Source of the DNA: Apodospora peruviana
Taxonomy: Eukaryota > Ascomycota > Sordariomycetes > Sordariales > Lasiosphaeriaceae
Reading direction: 5' to 3'
Assembly: GCA_033439685.1 (NCBI GenBank)
Contig: JAUEDM010000008.1
Span: forward strand, 1,426,001 to 1,490,000
DNA: 64,000 bases
Below the pieces are notes generated by a model. That model worked only from the letters and a program-made list of their open reading frames with translations. It ran no database searches and had not been told where the DNA came from. This document shows positions 22,719 to 34,720 of the stretch, one piece after another; positions within the stretch are counted from its first letter, which is position 1, and every line of letters starts with the position of its first letter. The translations under genes and the position numbers were made by a program.

Positions 22719-24359
22719 TCAATACTTGAAAAGCCGCAGACTTTCAGCCACGGCACCGCCCGCTTCCCTGATAACCTTCCGGTTCCTCCAGCCGTAATAC
22801 ACCCTCAGCATTCCGCAGCCAACAGAAACCATAAACAGAAGCGCCGCGTTCACCCAGTGACCGGTGGGATAGCCGTTCTTTGCCTCCACGGCCTTATAGA
22901 TCCACACCCCGGCGATCTGGCCCGGCGCGCCGGCGAGACCGATATTCAGCGCGATGGCGAGCCCGACGGCGCTCGTGCTGGCAATGTTTGAACTCAGCCA
23001 ACCCAGCAAGGGCGGGATGCAGCTGAAGGCGCCCGTGGCCGCCACGATCAGACACCCGTAGCGAGGGAGATATGCGTCGGGCGGGAGCACGGCCGAGGCG
23101 AGGAAGCCGCATGCGCCGACCGTAGCCAGCGCGGCCGAGTGCAAGCCGCGAGAGTTGAAACGGTCAGCGGACCACGCTGTCAGTATGGAGATGACTAGAT
23201 AAATATCTGTTAGAAAATCTGTACCTTGCTGCAATCACGACACACAGCCAAGTCAGAACTTACCGTAAGCCACCGCATAAGGCGGAACCGTCATGAGCTG
23301 CGCCTCGAGGTCTTTATACCCCAAACCAGCCGTGATGCTCGGCGTAAACAGCGACAAGGAACTAAACGGCGTCGAGATGCCAAAGTACACCACGTAGTGG
23401 CCCCAGAGGCGCCAGTCCGTCAGCGTCGCTTTCGCGTCCTGCCAGGTCATGCTCTTGTCGGACCCTTTACTGCCCTCGAGCGCGAGGCGGCGGACCGCGA
23501 GCGCCCGCTCCTCGGCGGTCAACCAGTTCGCCGTCTCGGGGTAATCCGGCAGAAAGAACCACACCAAAACCGCCGACAGGCAGCTCGGAATCCCTTCGAT
23601 AATGAAGAGCCACCTCCACGCGCTCAGGCCTTGGACCTGGTTCATCCCGTGGCCGACACCATAAGCGATGGCTCCCCCAAAAGCGCCGGCGAGCGTGGCG
23701 CTCGCAAGCACAAAAGACACGCGCACGCTGCGCTCGTCGGCGCGGTACCAGAAGGTCAGGTAGTACACTAGACCGGGGAAGACGCCGGCCTCGGCAACGC
23801 CCAGGATGAAGCGGACGGCCGTGACGGTGGCGTAGTTCTGCGCGCCGCCGAGGCCGACCGTGATGGCGCCCCAGCTGAACATGAGGAAGGCGAGCCAGCG
23901 CGACGGGCGCAGCTTTTTGAGAAGGATGTTGGACGGAACCTCAAACAGACCGTAGGCTACCAGGAAAATCATGAGCGCGATGGTGAACTGGTGACCCGTC
24001 ATGCCCGTTTCGGTGAGCAGGTCGTTGCCGGTCGACTGGTTCAGAATCTTGGCGTTGCCGATGTTGGACCGGTCCAGGTAGCAGAGGAAGTAGATGGCCG
24101 CCGAGAGCGGGACTATGCGTTTGTCTTTTTTCCAGACGAGGGCCTTTTCGACATCTGCCTGGTCTTGTTGTGGAGAAGCAGTTGACATCATGGGCGGTGA
24201 TGATTGTCCGTCTGAGAGACGCGCCTGATTAATCAAAGGGATGTGAGCATCGTGTGTTCATTAGGTACCGGATAAGGGTGAGTTAACTACCTCTTTCAAG
24301 ACACCATTCTCGATGTCGCCATCCCAGCTGTTGCCGACGGCGGGTTCTTGGATTCCCAT
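22719..24359 (-). CDS. MFS transporter, anion:cation symporter type
   Basis: Probable start ATG at 24359 (MGIQEPAVGNSWDGD). The first exon ends at a GTAGTT donor and joins ARLSDGQSSPPMMSTAS; a start at that internal Met is the alternative. The main exon runs to PPYAVAYG near 23270, and the last exon begins near VISILTAWSADRF. Family landmarks: YFLCYLDRSNIGNAKILN after helix 1, YGLFEVPSNILLKKL (helix 2), VRFILGVAEAGVFPGLVYYL (helix 4), SAWRWLFIIEGIP (helix 5), FLPDYPETANWLTAEER in the central loop. The N-terminus is cytosolic and acidic. Twelve hydrophobic spans are plausible. The substrate is unknown; relatives carry allantoate, nicotinate, phthalate-like or other carboxylates. No lesion seen. 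Stop at 22719-22721. Confidence 0.88.
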
Positions 24360-27086
24360 CTCTGTTCGATCAGCGTTTGGGCTATTAGGGCCGTGATCTC
24401 TGCAATGCGAGCTGCAGAGAGACCGATGCTGAGTTCAACAAAGTCTTTGGGAGCAAAATCCGGAAAGCAATATCGGGGAGCTTTTCAGTAATTATGTCTC
24501 CTCGTTGCTTGACCAACCTAGAAACCCACGCGCAGACCGCTAGATCTGAATCCTCACGTGGCGATTGTGGATCGCGTTTCGGTCCATCATCACCACGAAC
24601 ATGCCTAGCGGTTGAAGGATCGAGAGCGTCGGTCCGGGGCACCCCAATTAAAGTTCGAGATAGTCGAGCATCTCCACTTGCTCTCCGCCGTGCTAACGGC
24701 CGGACATGAGAGTGTGGAGTTTTGTTTTTCCATTATTGGAGGGCCTCTCGAGTCTATGGTGTTCTTCTGGTTTGTGCTGTGGTTGTGGGTAACTGGGAAC
24801 TATGGCTTCTTTAGGAAGGTGTTTTGAAGTCATTGACAGACGGCAGTCGAACACACATAAAAACGGAGGACTTAATGAAGAGAAGCTAAAATGATCCTCG
24901 GATAGATTCCCACGCTGAATTGCCCACGGTTCAGCTGGTATAGATGACCTTTGCTGTAGTGATCTCGGGACGTGCCGAAGTCTTGGTGAGGCTCTTGCCA
25001 GAGCCCGGACATGGCGCAGTCCCAACCACATCCCGCACTGTGTATCTTGCTATGATTTAAGGCTGTCGTTTAAGTCTTTATAAACGAGGCTACTCATCCT
25101 AGTAGGTACCGAAGTTAAGTCTACTAAATCCTATTCATTAATGAGCTTTTGGATTTACCATTGTTTATTGCGTTCTTAATGTAGATAAGGTCATCTTTAT
25201 ACTCTCTGGGATTCAAGGCATGCATGCCAAAGATGTCCATTTGGTAACCGGGTAGTATTTAAAGGAATTCCTGACAAAATATTCAAAGGAGGCTGTTTCA
25301 CATCGTTATGTGGTTGCGTAACAGCCCAGCCTGCCTCACCCGAGTACAGACGCTTAGGGCGGGCTGGAAGACAGTTAGAAGTAGAGCAAAAGCGAGCGAC
25401 AGCCACTAGGATACTAGAAGCACCTTACCTGGGTGTCTGTTGTTCATGCTTTGATGACATCTGAGGCTCGCTGATTACGGACAGCCCAAGGGAATAAACT
25501 GGAGCCTGTTGGTTCTCTCTTGAGACGGACGATGAACTTCAAGTCGGTTCCATCGAGGATGGAGGACAGAACGGCTACCTTGGTGATAGGGACTTATACC
25601 GGGTTGGTCACGTGCAGTAACATTGAGTATCCGATGATAATGACACGTCGGTGGTGTCGAGACGCCTATCATTTCATCGTGTTTGGACTAAACTTGGTGG
25701 ACCCTCTATACCTGAACGTATCGAGTAATCATCAACAGCAAGACTCTAAATTAAATGATTGTGGTCATGAAGATGAAGTGCTACGGATCGAGAGTGGTAA
25801 TAAGGACGGGTCACAACTAATTACTGCGACTTCGGCCGGCCCGAGAACTATTAACCTCTAATCCGTACTACCGGTAGTAACTCCTTCGCGTGCTTTTACC
25901 GAGGTCTTTCCCCCCCTGATTTATTCGAGGGTACCTATTGATCCATGACCCTTGGCATGGCAACCAAACCCGTTAATTATATTATTTTATTTACCGATTA
26001 CTGCGAGTGTGAGCCTCCCACGGCATCCAAATCCTCAGCCAGTGATGTCCCATCCTCCGGCAGACGCCGTCTGCCGCTAAAAACCGGGACCCCGTGCTGG
26101 TCTGGTCTGCCGTCAGTGACCGGCGATCACCTGCAGACTTGCCAGTTAATCGGTTCGTGGGGTGTGGCAAGGGAGGGACTCAGGGACTCTCTTCCAGCAA
26201 CTCCGATACGCGGGCTGTTAATTCGCGTGATACCTTGGACTTTGTCAGAGGACAGAGATAAGGGGTGGCGCGAACGGGAGATAACAGGTGATAGTGTGGT
26301 TACCGCCACGCTAATTGGTCCAACCGACAAGAGGCCAAGAAACGACGAGGGAGGAGGCCATTGGTCAGAACATCGATCAATAGCTTTCAACTGCAGTTCT
26401 TCGACACTGCGCCCTACGAAGCTTGGTACAAGATGTTATCAGTGAGCTGATCGCTCGACTGTTTTCCGTACCGAACGTTTATCTTTGTTTCCAGCAATCC
26501 GAGTCCATGGAAATTTCCAAACATTTGAGATGCGTGATTTCTGCGTCTCCTCATGATGCAATCGTGATCATGGACTCTGTGGGCAACACACACGAGACGC
26601 GTTGCTGGAGTGCATCCCGCTCGACTCCGCAAATTGATCCACAATGGAGGATTATTTAGGGCCTTGGCCAAGATTGGCCTCAGGGGACCCTGAGGGTCTG
26701 GCGAGACCGGCGTATCGGTCGGCAGCAAGCTGTTGTTCAGCAAGAAGAAAACACCAAAAATGTCTCGAGGTCACGGTGCAACAGGAGAGATCTGTTGTAC
26801 GGTGTTGAGGCTGTCTGTCGGCCGGGTCAGTCCGACCGCATCTTGGAGGGAAGCACAAGCCAACACGCCCTGGTGCGCGCCGTGGTCCGGGCCAGCTTAT
26901 GAGCTGGAGGCTGGGGCTGGAACTGGGGCTGCATCTGCAAACTGCAACCTCTGTGCATGCTGATGGCACGCGAGCTTGCGAGCTTGGGCCCGGCCGAGAT
27001 CCAATACGTCTCTGACCAGGAGGCAAATAGAGAGAAAAGGTGTGCCATGCACGCCATGATCAATCCAGATTTGTCTGAGCTGTCGA

Positions 27087-27202
27087 TTATCTCCTGCTAA
27101 AGGCTGCTATCACACCCAATTGCAGCTTGGCCCACACCAGCTCTGAGACCAGTGGATTCCCGACGGCTACTCCATCAGGCTACCCCCAGGTCACCTTTAT
27201 CT
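27087..27202. promoter_or_regulatory. Three GATA-factor (HGATAR) sites upstream of the purine permease
   Basis: On the minus strand there is AGATAA at 27087-27092 and 27197-27202, and TGATAG at 27107-27112. HGATAR is the site of AreA/NIT2 GATA activators, which control purine permease genes in Aspergillus. Three sites within 116 bp, about 250-370 bp before the ATG, are suggestive but this short motif is common by chance. Confidence 0.4.
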
Positions 27203-27426
27203 GCAGGCGAGGGTAGACCTAGCTTGTCCACAGAGCTACCCCATACTCGAGAATTCTTTCGCTATAAGTTCAAGTGACTCCCGGAGCTCAACTCACACAC
27301 ATTCTCAGCTGAAGGGTCAAGCCAGGCTTGAGCCAACTCAACCCCTTCCAAATCTCAACACCTCCCGGTCCTGTCTGTCGCTGAGGCGCCGTTCCGTTCA
27401 ACTCACCACCCGGACCTCAGACCGAG

Positions 27427-27452
27427 AGCAGCAGCAGCAGCAGCAGCAGCAG
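27427..27452 (+). repeat. (AGC)8 trinucleotide tract next to the start codon
   Basis: Eight AGC units plus AG end two bases before the ATG of the purine permease at 27455, so the tract is in the 5' leader. Length variation there could alter the leader without touching the protein. Confidence 0.9.
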
Positions 27453-27454
27453 TC

Positions 27455-29343
27455 ATGGACGAAGACCAGGCACCCTCCCAGATAACGCCCGAGACGGCTC
27501 CTCGGCGGACCGTCGCCACCAGGCTCAATGGCATCAAGAAGACCTTCACGACCAAGGAGGGTCTGATCGGCAACTACGATTATGCCTTCCTGTTCAAGCC
27601 GAACCTCCCATTCATGAAGAGGAGCACCCAAGCGGCGCCCTTCTTTGGCCTCAACGACCGCATGCCCGTCTTTTTGGCTCTGCTTCTCGGATTCCAGCAC
27701 GCCTTGGCCATGTTGGCGGGCATCATCACGCCCCCTCTCATCATGGCCGGCGCCGGCGGTGTGAATCTCACCACCGAGCAGACGCAGTACCTCGTGTCCA
27801 CTGCGCTCATCGTGTCCGGTATCCTGTCGTCCATCCAGATCACCAGATTTCATATTTATAAGACGCCGTGAGTGAAGCAACCCCACTCATCCGAATCTCC
27901 CGTAGCCAAAAACAACAGTAAGACTAACAATACTCGTACAGTTATTACATCGGAACGGGCCTCATCTCGGTGGTGGGCATCTCCTTCGCCATCATCCCCG
28001 TCGCAACCGGCGCCTTTGCACAAATGTACGCCAACGGCTACTGCCCAACAGGCGACGACGGCACCCTCCTCCCGTGCCCAGACGCATACGGCGCCGTGCT
28101 AGGAACCGCCGCGCTCTGCGCCCTCCTCGAAATCCTCATTTCCTTCATCCCGCCAAAGATCATGCTCAAGATCTTCCCGCCGATCGTGACTGGCCCAACG
28201 GTCATGCTGATCGGCGTCTCCCTGATCGAATCCGGCTTCCAGAACTGGGCCGGCGGCGCCGGCCTCTGCGCGGCAGCCGAGCCCCTCGAGTTCTTCGCCC
28301 TGTGCCCTAACATCCTCGCGCCGCACGCGCTCCGCTGGGGCAGCGCCGAGTACCTCGGCCTCGGCTTCTCTGTCTTCCTGACCATCATTCTGTGCGAGCG
28401 CTTCGGCTCACCCATCATGAAGTCGACCGCCGTCGTCTTGGGGCTTTTAGTGGGCTGCATCATCGCCGCGGCGACCGGCTACTTCGACCGCTCTGGCATC
28501 GACAGCGCCCCCGCGGCCTCGTTCATCTGGGTGCACACCTTCAAGCTCTCCATCTACGGGCCCTTGGTCCTGCCGCTCATGGCCGTGTTTGTGATTTGTG
28601 CATGCGAGGCTATCGGCGATATCACTGCGACCTGCGACGTGTCGCGCATCGAAGTGGAGGGCAAGATCTACGAGACACGCATCCAGGGTGGCGTGCTGGC
28701 GGACGGCATCAATGGTGTGCTGGCTGCGCTGTGCACCATCACACCCATGACGACGTTCGCCCAAAACAACGGTGTCATCTCGCTCACCAGGTGCGCGAAC
28801 CGCAGCGCGGGCTACTGCTGCTGCCTATTCCTGATCATCATGGGTGTGTTTGCCAAGTTCGCCGCGTCGCTGGTCGCCATTCCGTCGCCTGTGCTCGGCG
28901 GCATGACTACCTTTCTGTTCTGCGCTGTCGCGGTATCGGGCATGGCCATCATCGCCCGCGCCGTGCCCTTCAACCGCCGCAACCGGTTTATTCTCACCGC
29001 CGGCCTGGCGCTCGGTTACGGCGCGACGCTGGTGCCCGAGTACTTCTCGCACGTCTTTACCTATTCCGGGGACAACAAGGGCCTGCAGGGTTTCCTGGAC
29101 GCTATTGAGCTCATCATGGAGACTGGGTTCGCCGTCACCGCGCTTGTCACCATGATTTTGAACTTGGCGCTGCCGCTCGAGATTGAGGATATTGTGGTCG
29201 CTGCCGGCCCGAGTGTGCCGGGTACGACTACGTTGACTACTGGCGAGCAGCTCACCAAGGAGCATGATAGTGGGCGCGGTGCGGATAGTGAGGAGATCAG
29301 GCCTGTCGACTCGACGACCAAGGGGCAGGAGAAGCTTGCTTAG
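27455..29343 (+). CDS. uapA: Uric acid/xanthine permease (NAT/NCS2 family)
   Basis: H+-coupled plasma-membrane symporter for uric acid and xanthine. Two exons, 27455-27867 and 27942-29343, with a GTGAGT...CAG intron, give 604 residues against about 570 in Aspergillus UapA. The helix-1 QH motif is present (GFQHALAMLAG). The family signature [QEP]NxGxxxxT[RKG] reads QNNGVISLTR, followed by CANRSAGY. Other landmarks are FPPIVTGPTVMLIGVSLIE, ICACEAIGDITATCDVSRI (the substrate-site E-x-x-GD segment) and the hydrophobic C-terminal helices. The cytosolic tail is acidic and carries no obvious sorting motif I can name. Upstream GATA sites fit nitrogen-source control. UapA and UapC paralogues are too similar to separate by eye, so the symbol means the pair. 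Confidence 0.94.
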
Positions 29344-30379
29344 ATGCTCGCTGAATGGGTGATTCGAAAAAATGGAGCAAGGCGTTGGATATGTTTTTGT
29401 GTGTTGGGCCGGACGTGGATGATGTGTGTTGGCCATATCATGATTCAATTGGAAATGCAGTTGAATAAAAATAATACCCCCAGAATTTTATGTTTATTTG
29501 GAAGTTACTATTACGTTTATTGTTGTTGTTGTTGTAGTTGCCTTGTCCCAGTCCCACTTGTGACCGTGTTTGCTTTGTTATCGTCGGCTTATTTCGCGGT
29601 AAACAAATCCGGCTTTGAACCGGGATCGTCCGTGGTGCTGCGTGGAGCCAATTCAGGGGCTGCTCCGATGTGGGGCCCGTCCCGATCGGCCGGCTGGTCC
29701 CATAATGACTTCGTAGGTCCGGAGAAGGAAATAATGATATCAAACGCCCAGAAAATCTCAGCCATCGACCTTTCGGTTGTGATGGGAAGGGCCGGTTCCG
29801 TGTTGCGAGAAATAGTGACGATTCACGAGAAGCCCTTCACATCCTCCACCGTCGTGGTCATCACTTTCTCCTACACTGTTTGCTCGTGCGTTATCGCTGC
29901 TCACCCTTCAGCCGCGTCCGCCTCGACGTCGACCGAGTAGCCGCCGGATCAATTGGTGATGTTGTCCACCACCAAATACTTCTTGTCCATGTAATTGTTG
30001 GTAGGAGCATCCGTTCTGTCCAAGGTGTGGTCGAGGATGACACAGGCACTAAAACCCGGGTGAACAACAAACCTGGCCCTTTGTTCCCGGTCATCGGGGT
30101 GGTAGTAGTGGTGGTGAGCATCGAGGTAGGTAAGCGGCAGTGTCATTACTGCCAGGACTGCAAGAAGTCGAGGGATCGCGAGTACGACGACATTGGGTGG
30201 AATGTTCGGTAATAACGACCCTATGGTATCCATCCTAGGTATATAAATCAACCTCTTTATCTCCCAAAACAATACACCGTTGTGATCTTTCCGTAACGCC
30301 ATGCAATGGTAATAATGCAACCTCTCTCTCCTCCATTCCATTTTCCCTCCACTCCATTTCCCGCAAGTTATCCTCCCAT
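29344..30379. other. Intergenic, convergent 3' region
   Basis: About 1 kb between the 3' ends of the permease and Prp17 genes. ORFs such as 29344-29940 are read-through frames with no resemblance to known proteins. Nothing else seen. Confidence 0.55.
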
Positions 30380-32068
30380 CTAATCCCACATCTTGATATC
30401 CCCCTTCGCCCCGGCCGTAAACACCTTGCTAGTCTCCTGCTGGGACCACGCAACGCAGTTAATCGACCCTCCCGAGCTGTCGGCTTGTATCTTGTGGTAC
30501 ATCTTGCACGCCTTGAAGTCCCAGAAGCACACAAACCCGCCCGTGTCGCCACTCACAACAAACTGGCCGTCCGGCGAGCACGTCAGTCCAATGCCGCTGC
30601 CCGCCGTGTTGTGCCCGCGCCACGACTTCTTCCGGTTCTGCCGGAACTTGTCCGACGCCGCCGAGTAGGCCACGATCGAGTTGTCGCTGCACTGGTACAG
30701 CACGTACTTACCGCTCGGGTGCTGCGTCGACCGGGTGAGCGCAAACATGTCCGGTTCACTACATATGCCCTTGATTAGCTTCTCTATCCACACAGATATG
30801 AGACAGAAAGAAACATACCTAATAGTCTTGATCTCAACCGGAATCCCATACTCCCACACCCTCAAACTCCGATCATCAGACGTTGACATAAACCTCCTAT
30901 TCTCATCCACAAACTCGAGCGTATTGATCGCCCCCAAATGGTGATCATACTCCTGCACCGGCTCGTTGCCAGCCCTCGAATCGTACTGCAAGATCCGATT
31001 ATCCGACAAGCCGGCCAGAAACTCGTGTCCCTGGTCTTGGGAAGGGTTGAACTTGACCACATGCGGCGTCTTGCCGGAGGAAAACCGGTTGACGCATGCG
31101 CCCGTCTCCGTATCCCACAGCTTGATCTGCCGATCGAACCCGCCCGACAGGAATTGCCCACCATCCCGGTTAAACGACAAATCCGTAATCGCCTTGCTGT
31201 GGCCCGAATACGTCCTTAACAACTCCCGCGACCGATACACGTCCCAGATCTTGACCGTGCCATCCGTGCTGCCCGACAAGCCCAAATGGCTCGACCTTGG
31301 AAAAAGCTGTAGCGCGGTAACCGGCTTGCCGCTATGATGCTTCCACGTATAAATAAGCTTCTTCGGGATATAATTCGTGATACTCCCAACCTCCTTCTGC
31401 AGCGAAAAGTCCAAATCCTGCGGTACGTGCATGTACGTCCGGCCCAGATAATCGTATTCGTTCTCCCCATGGAAAGTAGTCGTCTCCTCCCCCAACTCCT
31501 CCGCCTCTTTCCGCCTTGCCAACGACACCGCCGGCGCTTGCACCACAGTCCCACTCTCAATGACCTCCTCTTCCTCCTCAACAATCTCATACTCCTCATC
31601 ACTGCCCAGCTCCTCATCCTCATCCACCTCGACCTGCTCATACTCTTTGACTTTATACTTGGCCCACGGCCCCACATACGCATCATCCCCATCAGCCACC
31701 GTCGCGCGGCCTTTTGACTCTCTCATCGACCTCAGCTTCGCAGCTTCCTCCTTCAGTTGCGCACCCGACAAAAACTCCCGCTCCGGTCCGCCGCCCCGTT
31801 CCACGGCTCGATGCTTGGCACGGAACGTGTGCTCGCTGATAAAAGTCTCGCTCGCGTGGCCGGTCAGGACATTTTTCCTTTTTAGGGCCGCGGCCGCGGT
31901 CGTCGCTTCGGTGGTTTCGTTCTTGAACGGGTTGGCGGGACCCAGCCTCGGCCGGCGGAGGTCATCGCCTGTGTAGGGCACCACGGCATGGTCCGCTGTG
32001 GCCTCTTGCCGCACGACGAGGGCGTCCTTGACCGACAGGTTGGGCGGGTAGTCGCCAAAGTCCGCCAT
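30380..32068 (-). CDS. PRP17: Pre-mRNA splicing factor Prp17/Cdc40 (WD40)
   Basis: Nuclear second-step splicing factor. Two exons, 32068-30819 and 30758-30380, encode 542 residues from MADFGDYPPNLS. The 60-nt intron (30759-30818, GTATGT...TAG) has a length divisible by three and no stop, so an unspliced reading appears as one open frame of about 560 codons. Splicing gives a junction reading KTISEPDMFALT, which fits Prp17 homologues. The N-terminal third contains NPFKNE, the acidic run EEYEIVEEEEEVIE and the strongly conserved GENEYDYLGRTYMHVPQDLD. Seven WD40 repeats fill residues 270-542, for example GSTDGTVKIWDVY, GGFDRQIKLWDTETG, STSDDRSLRVWEYG and GDTGGFVCFWDFKACKMYH. The protein ends KGDIKMWD. 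A start further upstream is open but not conserved. Confidence 0.94.
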   Translation of the reverse strand: MADFGDYPPNLSVKDALVVRQEATADHAVVPYTGDDLRRPRLGPANPFKNETTEATTAAAALKRKNVLTGHASETFISEHTFRAKHRAVERGGGPEREFLSGAQLKEEAAKLRSMRESKGRATVADGDDAYVGPWAKYKVKEYEQVEVDEDEELGSDEEYEIVEEEEEVIESGTVVQAPAVSLARRKEAEELGEETTTFHGENEYDYLGRTYMHVPQDLDFSLQKEVGSITNYIPKKLIYTWKHHSGKPVTALQLFPRSSHLGLSGSTDGTVKIWDVYRSRELLRTYSGHSKAITDLSFNRDGGQFLSGGFDRQIKLWDTETGACVNRFSSGKTPHVVKFNPSQDQGHEFLAGLSDNRILQYDSRAGNEPVQEYDHHLGAINTLEFVDENRRFMSTSDDRSLRVWEYGIPVEIKTIRYVSFCLISVWIEKLIKGICSEPDMFALTRSTQHPSGKYVLYQCSDNSIVAYSAASDKFRQNRKKSWRGHNTAGSGIGLTCSPDGQFVVSGDTGGFVCFWDFKACKMYHKIQADSSGGSINCVAWSQQETSKVFTAGAKGDIKMWD

Positions 32069-33042
32069 GGTTTCGGTCGGTCCGGCGTGTTGAGGCAAAA
32101 AGAGCTGTCTTTCTTGTGTGTGTGTGGTATATGCGTGTTGTTTAACGATGTCAAGGTGGGTATTTTGGCGCAACTTCGAAGTCGCTAACATTTAATTGTT
32201 GGGTAGACCTGATTGCGATTGGGCGACCCAACGCGTCTGGGGCCTCGGGGCTCCTGGCAAAATCTCGGCCGACCGATGCATGCCGTGGGAGCACGGACCA
32301 CATCCAACCGAGAAGCGGCGGCTTTTGTTCACCACTGGACTGGACTTTGTGGGAGTTATGGAGACGTGATGGGACGAAACAAGCTTCCGGGACCGATCTG
32401 TCCAAACCCGCCAGGAGCTGTGCCGATTTTATCCTGTTTCAAATAGGGGCTCGCACAAAGTAATACGATTTTAAACCTCCAAGATGGTTCTTTATAATGA
32501 AGTCATGACGTCCAGTGAGGTGCTAAAACGTCCAAAATGAGGGGTCGATATTTGAGCTCAAAAACACCTAAAAACGATACAACAGGTATATCTAACATTT
32601 CTGAATTGCAAACTCCGTTGATCCGGCCACAATTACCCCCGAACCAACCCGCCGTGAATGACTCCTCCATTATCCGCTTCCCCCCTCTCTCTCTCAAAGT
32701 TCACCAGTGGAGGTCTAGCTCCCTTATCCAGATCCGAGCCGAGCTGCAAGGTATCGTCTCATTATAATAGCTTAAGCCAAACGAACAAGCCCACCACCGG
32801 TCATTGTTCGTATTTGTGTATGTCATTTCCCTTCATTTGGCAAGTGTGCAAAACCCGGCCGCCCAGTTGATTCTGTCTATTCCTTCCCAGCCATGATCTC
32901 TTTAAGCATTACACCGCGCGCGCGCATTGCCAAAACTCTTTGCCCGTATGTGTGTGAGAGAAAACAGGGAGAGCCTGTCTCCCCTATCGGCCGCATGCTG
33001 CGAGACAGGAGACCAACGATGTGATCCACTCCGGAAAATAGC
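32069..33042. other. Intergenic
   Basis: Upstream region of PRP17 and downstream region of ERV14. A short (GC)n tract lies near 32911-32923. No gene, RNA or other repeat recognised. Confidence 0.6.
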
Positions 33043-33715
33043 TTAATGGGCCTCGTCCTTAATCAGGGCAACGATCATGCTGTATAAGTAGAAGAAAAAA
33101 AGGACGAGGTGGAAGCCAAGTTTGGTAAAAGATTCCTGTGTGTATCGTGTCAGAGCATTTTCCACAGATAAACAAAAGCACAATATTGTCTTACCTTTTT
33201 ATGAACGTTAAGCTTCCTGAAGATTTCCGTCGCATCCAGGAGATGCGTGTTGTCAACAATCCTATCCCGGGGTCAGTCAACATGCTTGTTCTCCGTGCCA
33301 CGCAAGGGCTCTCGAGGTCCACCTACTTTTTGACGTTCCATCCGAGGAGCGGGAGATTGAGGATGAGAGGTACCCAGTATCCGTTGATAAGGAACAGGAA
33401 GGTTAGGAATCCATGGACAGCGACTTCAGGGATGATGTACGTGTTCAGGCGGTTGCAGAGATCGATCGGGTTGATGTAGTCGCTATTTTGAACAGGTTAG
33501 CAGACGGACAGAAAGACTGGCAGGGATTGCAGGGGATCCAGATTTGACAATCCGTGATCCATATCTGCTGTTTTCCGGTTGAGACAGCAGGCAGAAGGTA
33601 GAGAGAGAACGCACCATTCGAGATCGCTGTACATGATGGTGAAGAAGACTTGGAGAAACAGGTTGACGGCATTTATGAGCACGGCGAAGAGGTATAACCA
33701 CGCTTCGCCCGACAT
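33043..33715 (-). CDS. ERV14: Cornichon-family ER export receptor Erv14
   Basis: COPII cargo receptor that sorts transmembrane proteins out of the ER. Four exons, 33615-33715, 33327-33482, 33195-33261 and 33043-33135, sum to 417 nt and encode 138 residues, the same length as yeast Erv14. All junctions restore frame. Exon 1 reads MSGEAWLYLFAVLINAVN and ends SDLE; the split Cys codon joins to DYINPIDLCNRLNTYIIPE, the cornichon signature. Exon 3 carries NTHLLDATEIFRKLNVHKK. The last exon, ESFTKLGFHLVLFFFYLY then SMIVALIKDEAH, gives the final helix. Three membrane segments are visible. No lesion seen. None of the exons except the first and second would be found by a length-based ORF search. Confidence 0.95.
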
Positions 33716-34720
33716 GTTGGCGGTTGTAAGGGTTGTGTTGAGGTTGGAATGGCAGTCGTGGTCGCAATGTCTAGATGATGTCAAACGAACCAACTTCGGA
33801 CTACCGGGCTATTGCGCGATATGCGGGAGCGGATGCGTTGCGATGGCGCGGACGAAGCTGTAGACAGTAATGGGACGACGAGGATGATGTCGCTTTGCGC
33901 CGGCGTGGGGTTCCGGAGTTGGCGAAGGTGTAGCTGTAGATGTAGATGGAACGACAGAGATTTCGATAGGGGGTTGGGAGGAGAAGTTAGGAGCGGGAGC
34001 GAAGCTCTTCAACACGTGGGCAGGAGAGGTTGTGCGTGGATACCTTGGTCTGGGAAGGTTGGTTGATGGTGGCGGTTGGAGTTGGAGCCTGGCAAGCCTT
34101 GATTCGCTTTTAGAGTGGTCAAAGCTTCCAAAGCTCGGACATCCAGAGCCCCGGCTGCCCCGCTACGGATCCGGGGGGCAACATTTGGAGCCGCTCAACG
34201 GGTTTACGGAGATTTCGAGATGTCGACTTCAAAAGCACAATTAACAGTCTATACAGATCCGTATTTCAAGCTCCCTACGATGGCTGGGTGGTCATCAATG
34301 GCCAGATATCAGAATACCTTGGAATTCTCAGAGCTTTGCCCGACTGTGAACTCGCCCAATTTACGCCAGTGTCGCGTTGTCGGGAGCGGACTGCCGTTTG
34401 CGTTGGCGCAAACTGTTCAGGTGAAATGTTCGACGCAACCAACTGACTGATGTGCAAAGCATTGGTATTACTGAATGATCAATAAATGCTTTGGAGGACA
34501 GTAATTGCGAACGCGCTTGTACAGCGGTGAATTCAAGTTCGCTGTGGGTTGCTCTGGGGTTGTTAACAAAGCAGAACATAGGCTTTCAATAGGATAGGTA
34601 TTCGCTGTGATTAATCCGTATCGAGGTCAAATGCTTTTATATTTCCCATCACGCGCCCAACCAAATAAGGGGCATACCATGGAAAGGTTTAGCTTAGTTG
34701 AAAGTTGTGTTTACTGGCCC
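33716..34720. other. Intergenic, ERV14 promoter side
   Basis: 1 kb between the ERV14 start and the 3' end of MAP1. Short ORFs only. Nothing recognised. Confidence 0.6.

Larger units (their letters stand above)
24360..27454. other. 3.1 kb gene-poor region and uapA promoter
   Basis: Divergent spacer between an MFS gene and the purine permease. The longest ORF (25945-26445, plus, 166 codons) resembles nothing and has poor protein-like composition. The stretch near 25050-25200 looks AT-richer than its surroundings and may be old degenerate sequence. The last 400 bp hold GATA-type sites, listed separately. Confidence 0.5.

Noticed and set aside
25945..26445. 166-codon plus-strand ORF upstream of the purine permease
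   Set aside because: No resemblance to a family, no splice support, and overlapping open frames on the other strand. Best seen as chance.
29600..29640. GGTTCAAAGCC on the minus strand, matching a tRNA B box
   Set aside because: No A box at the right distance and no acceptor stem, so a chance match.
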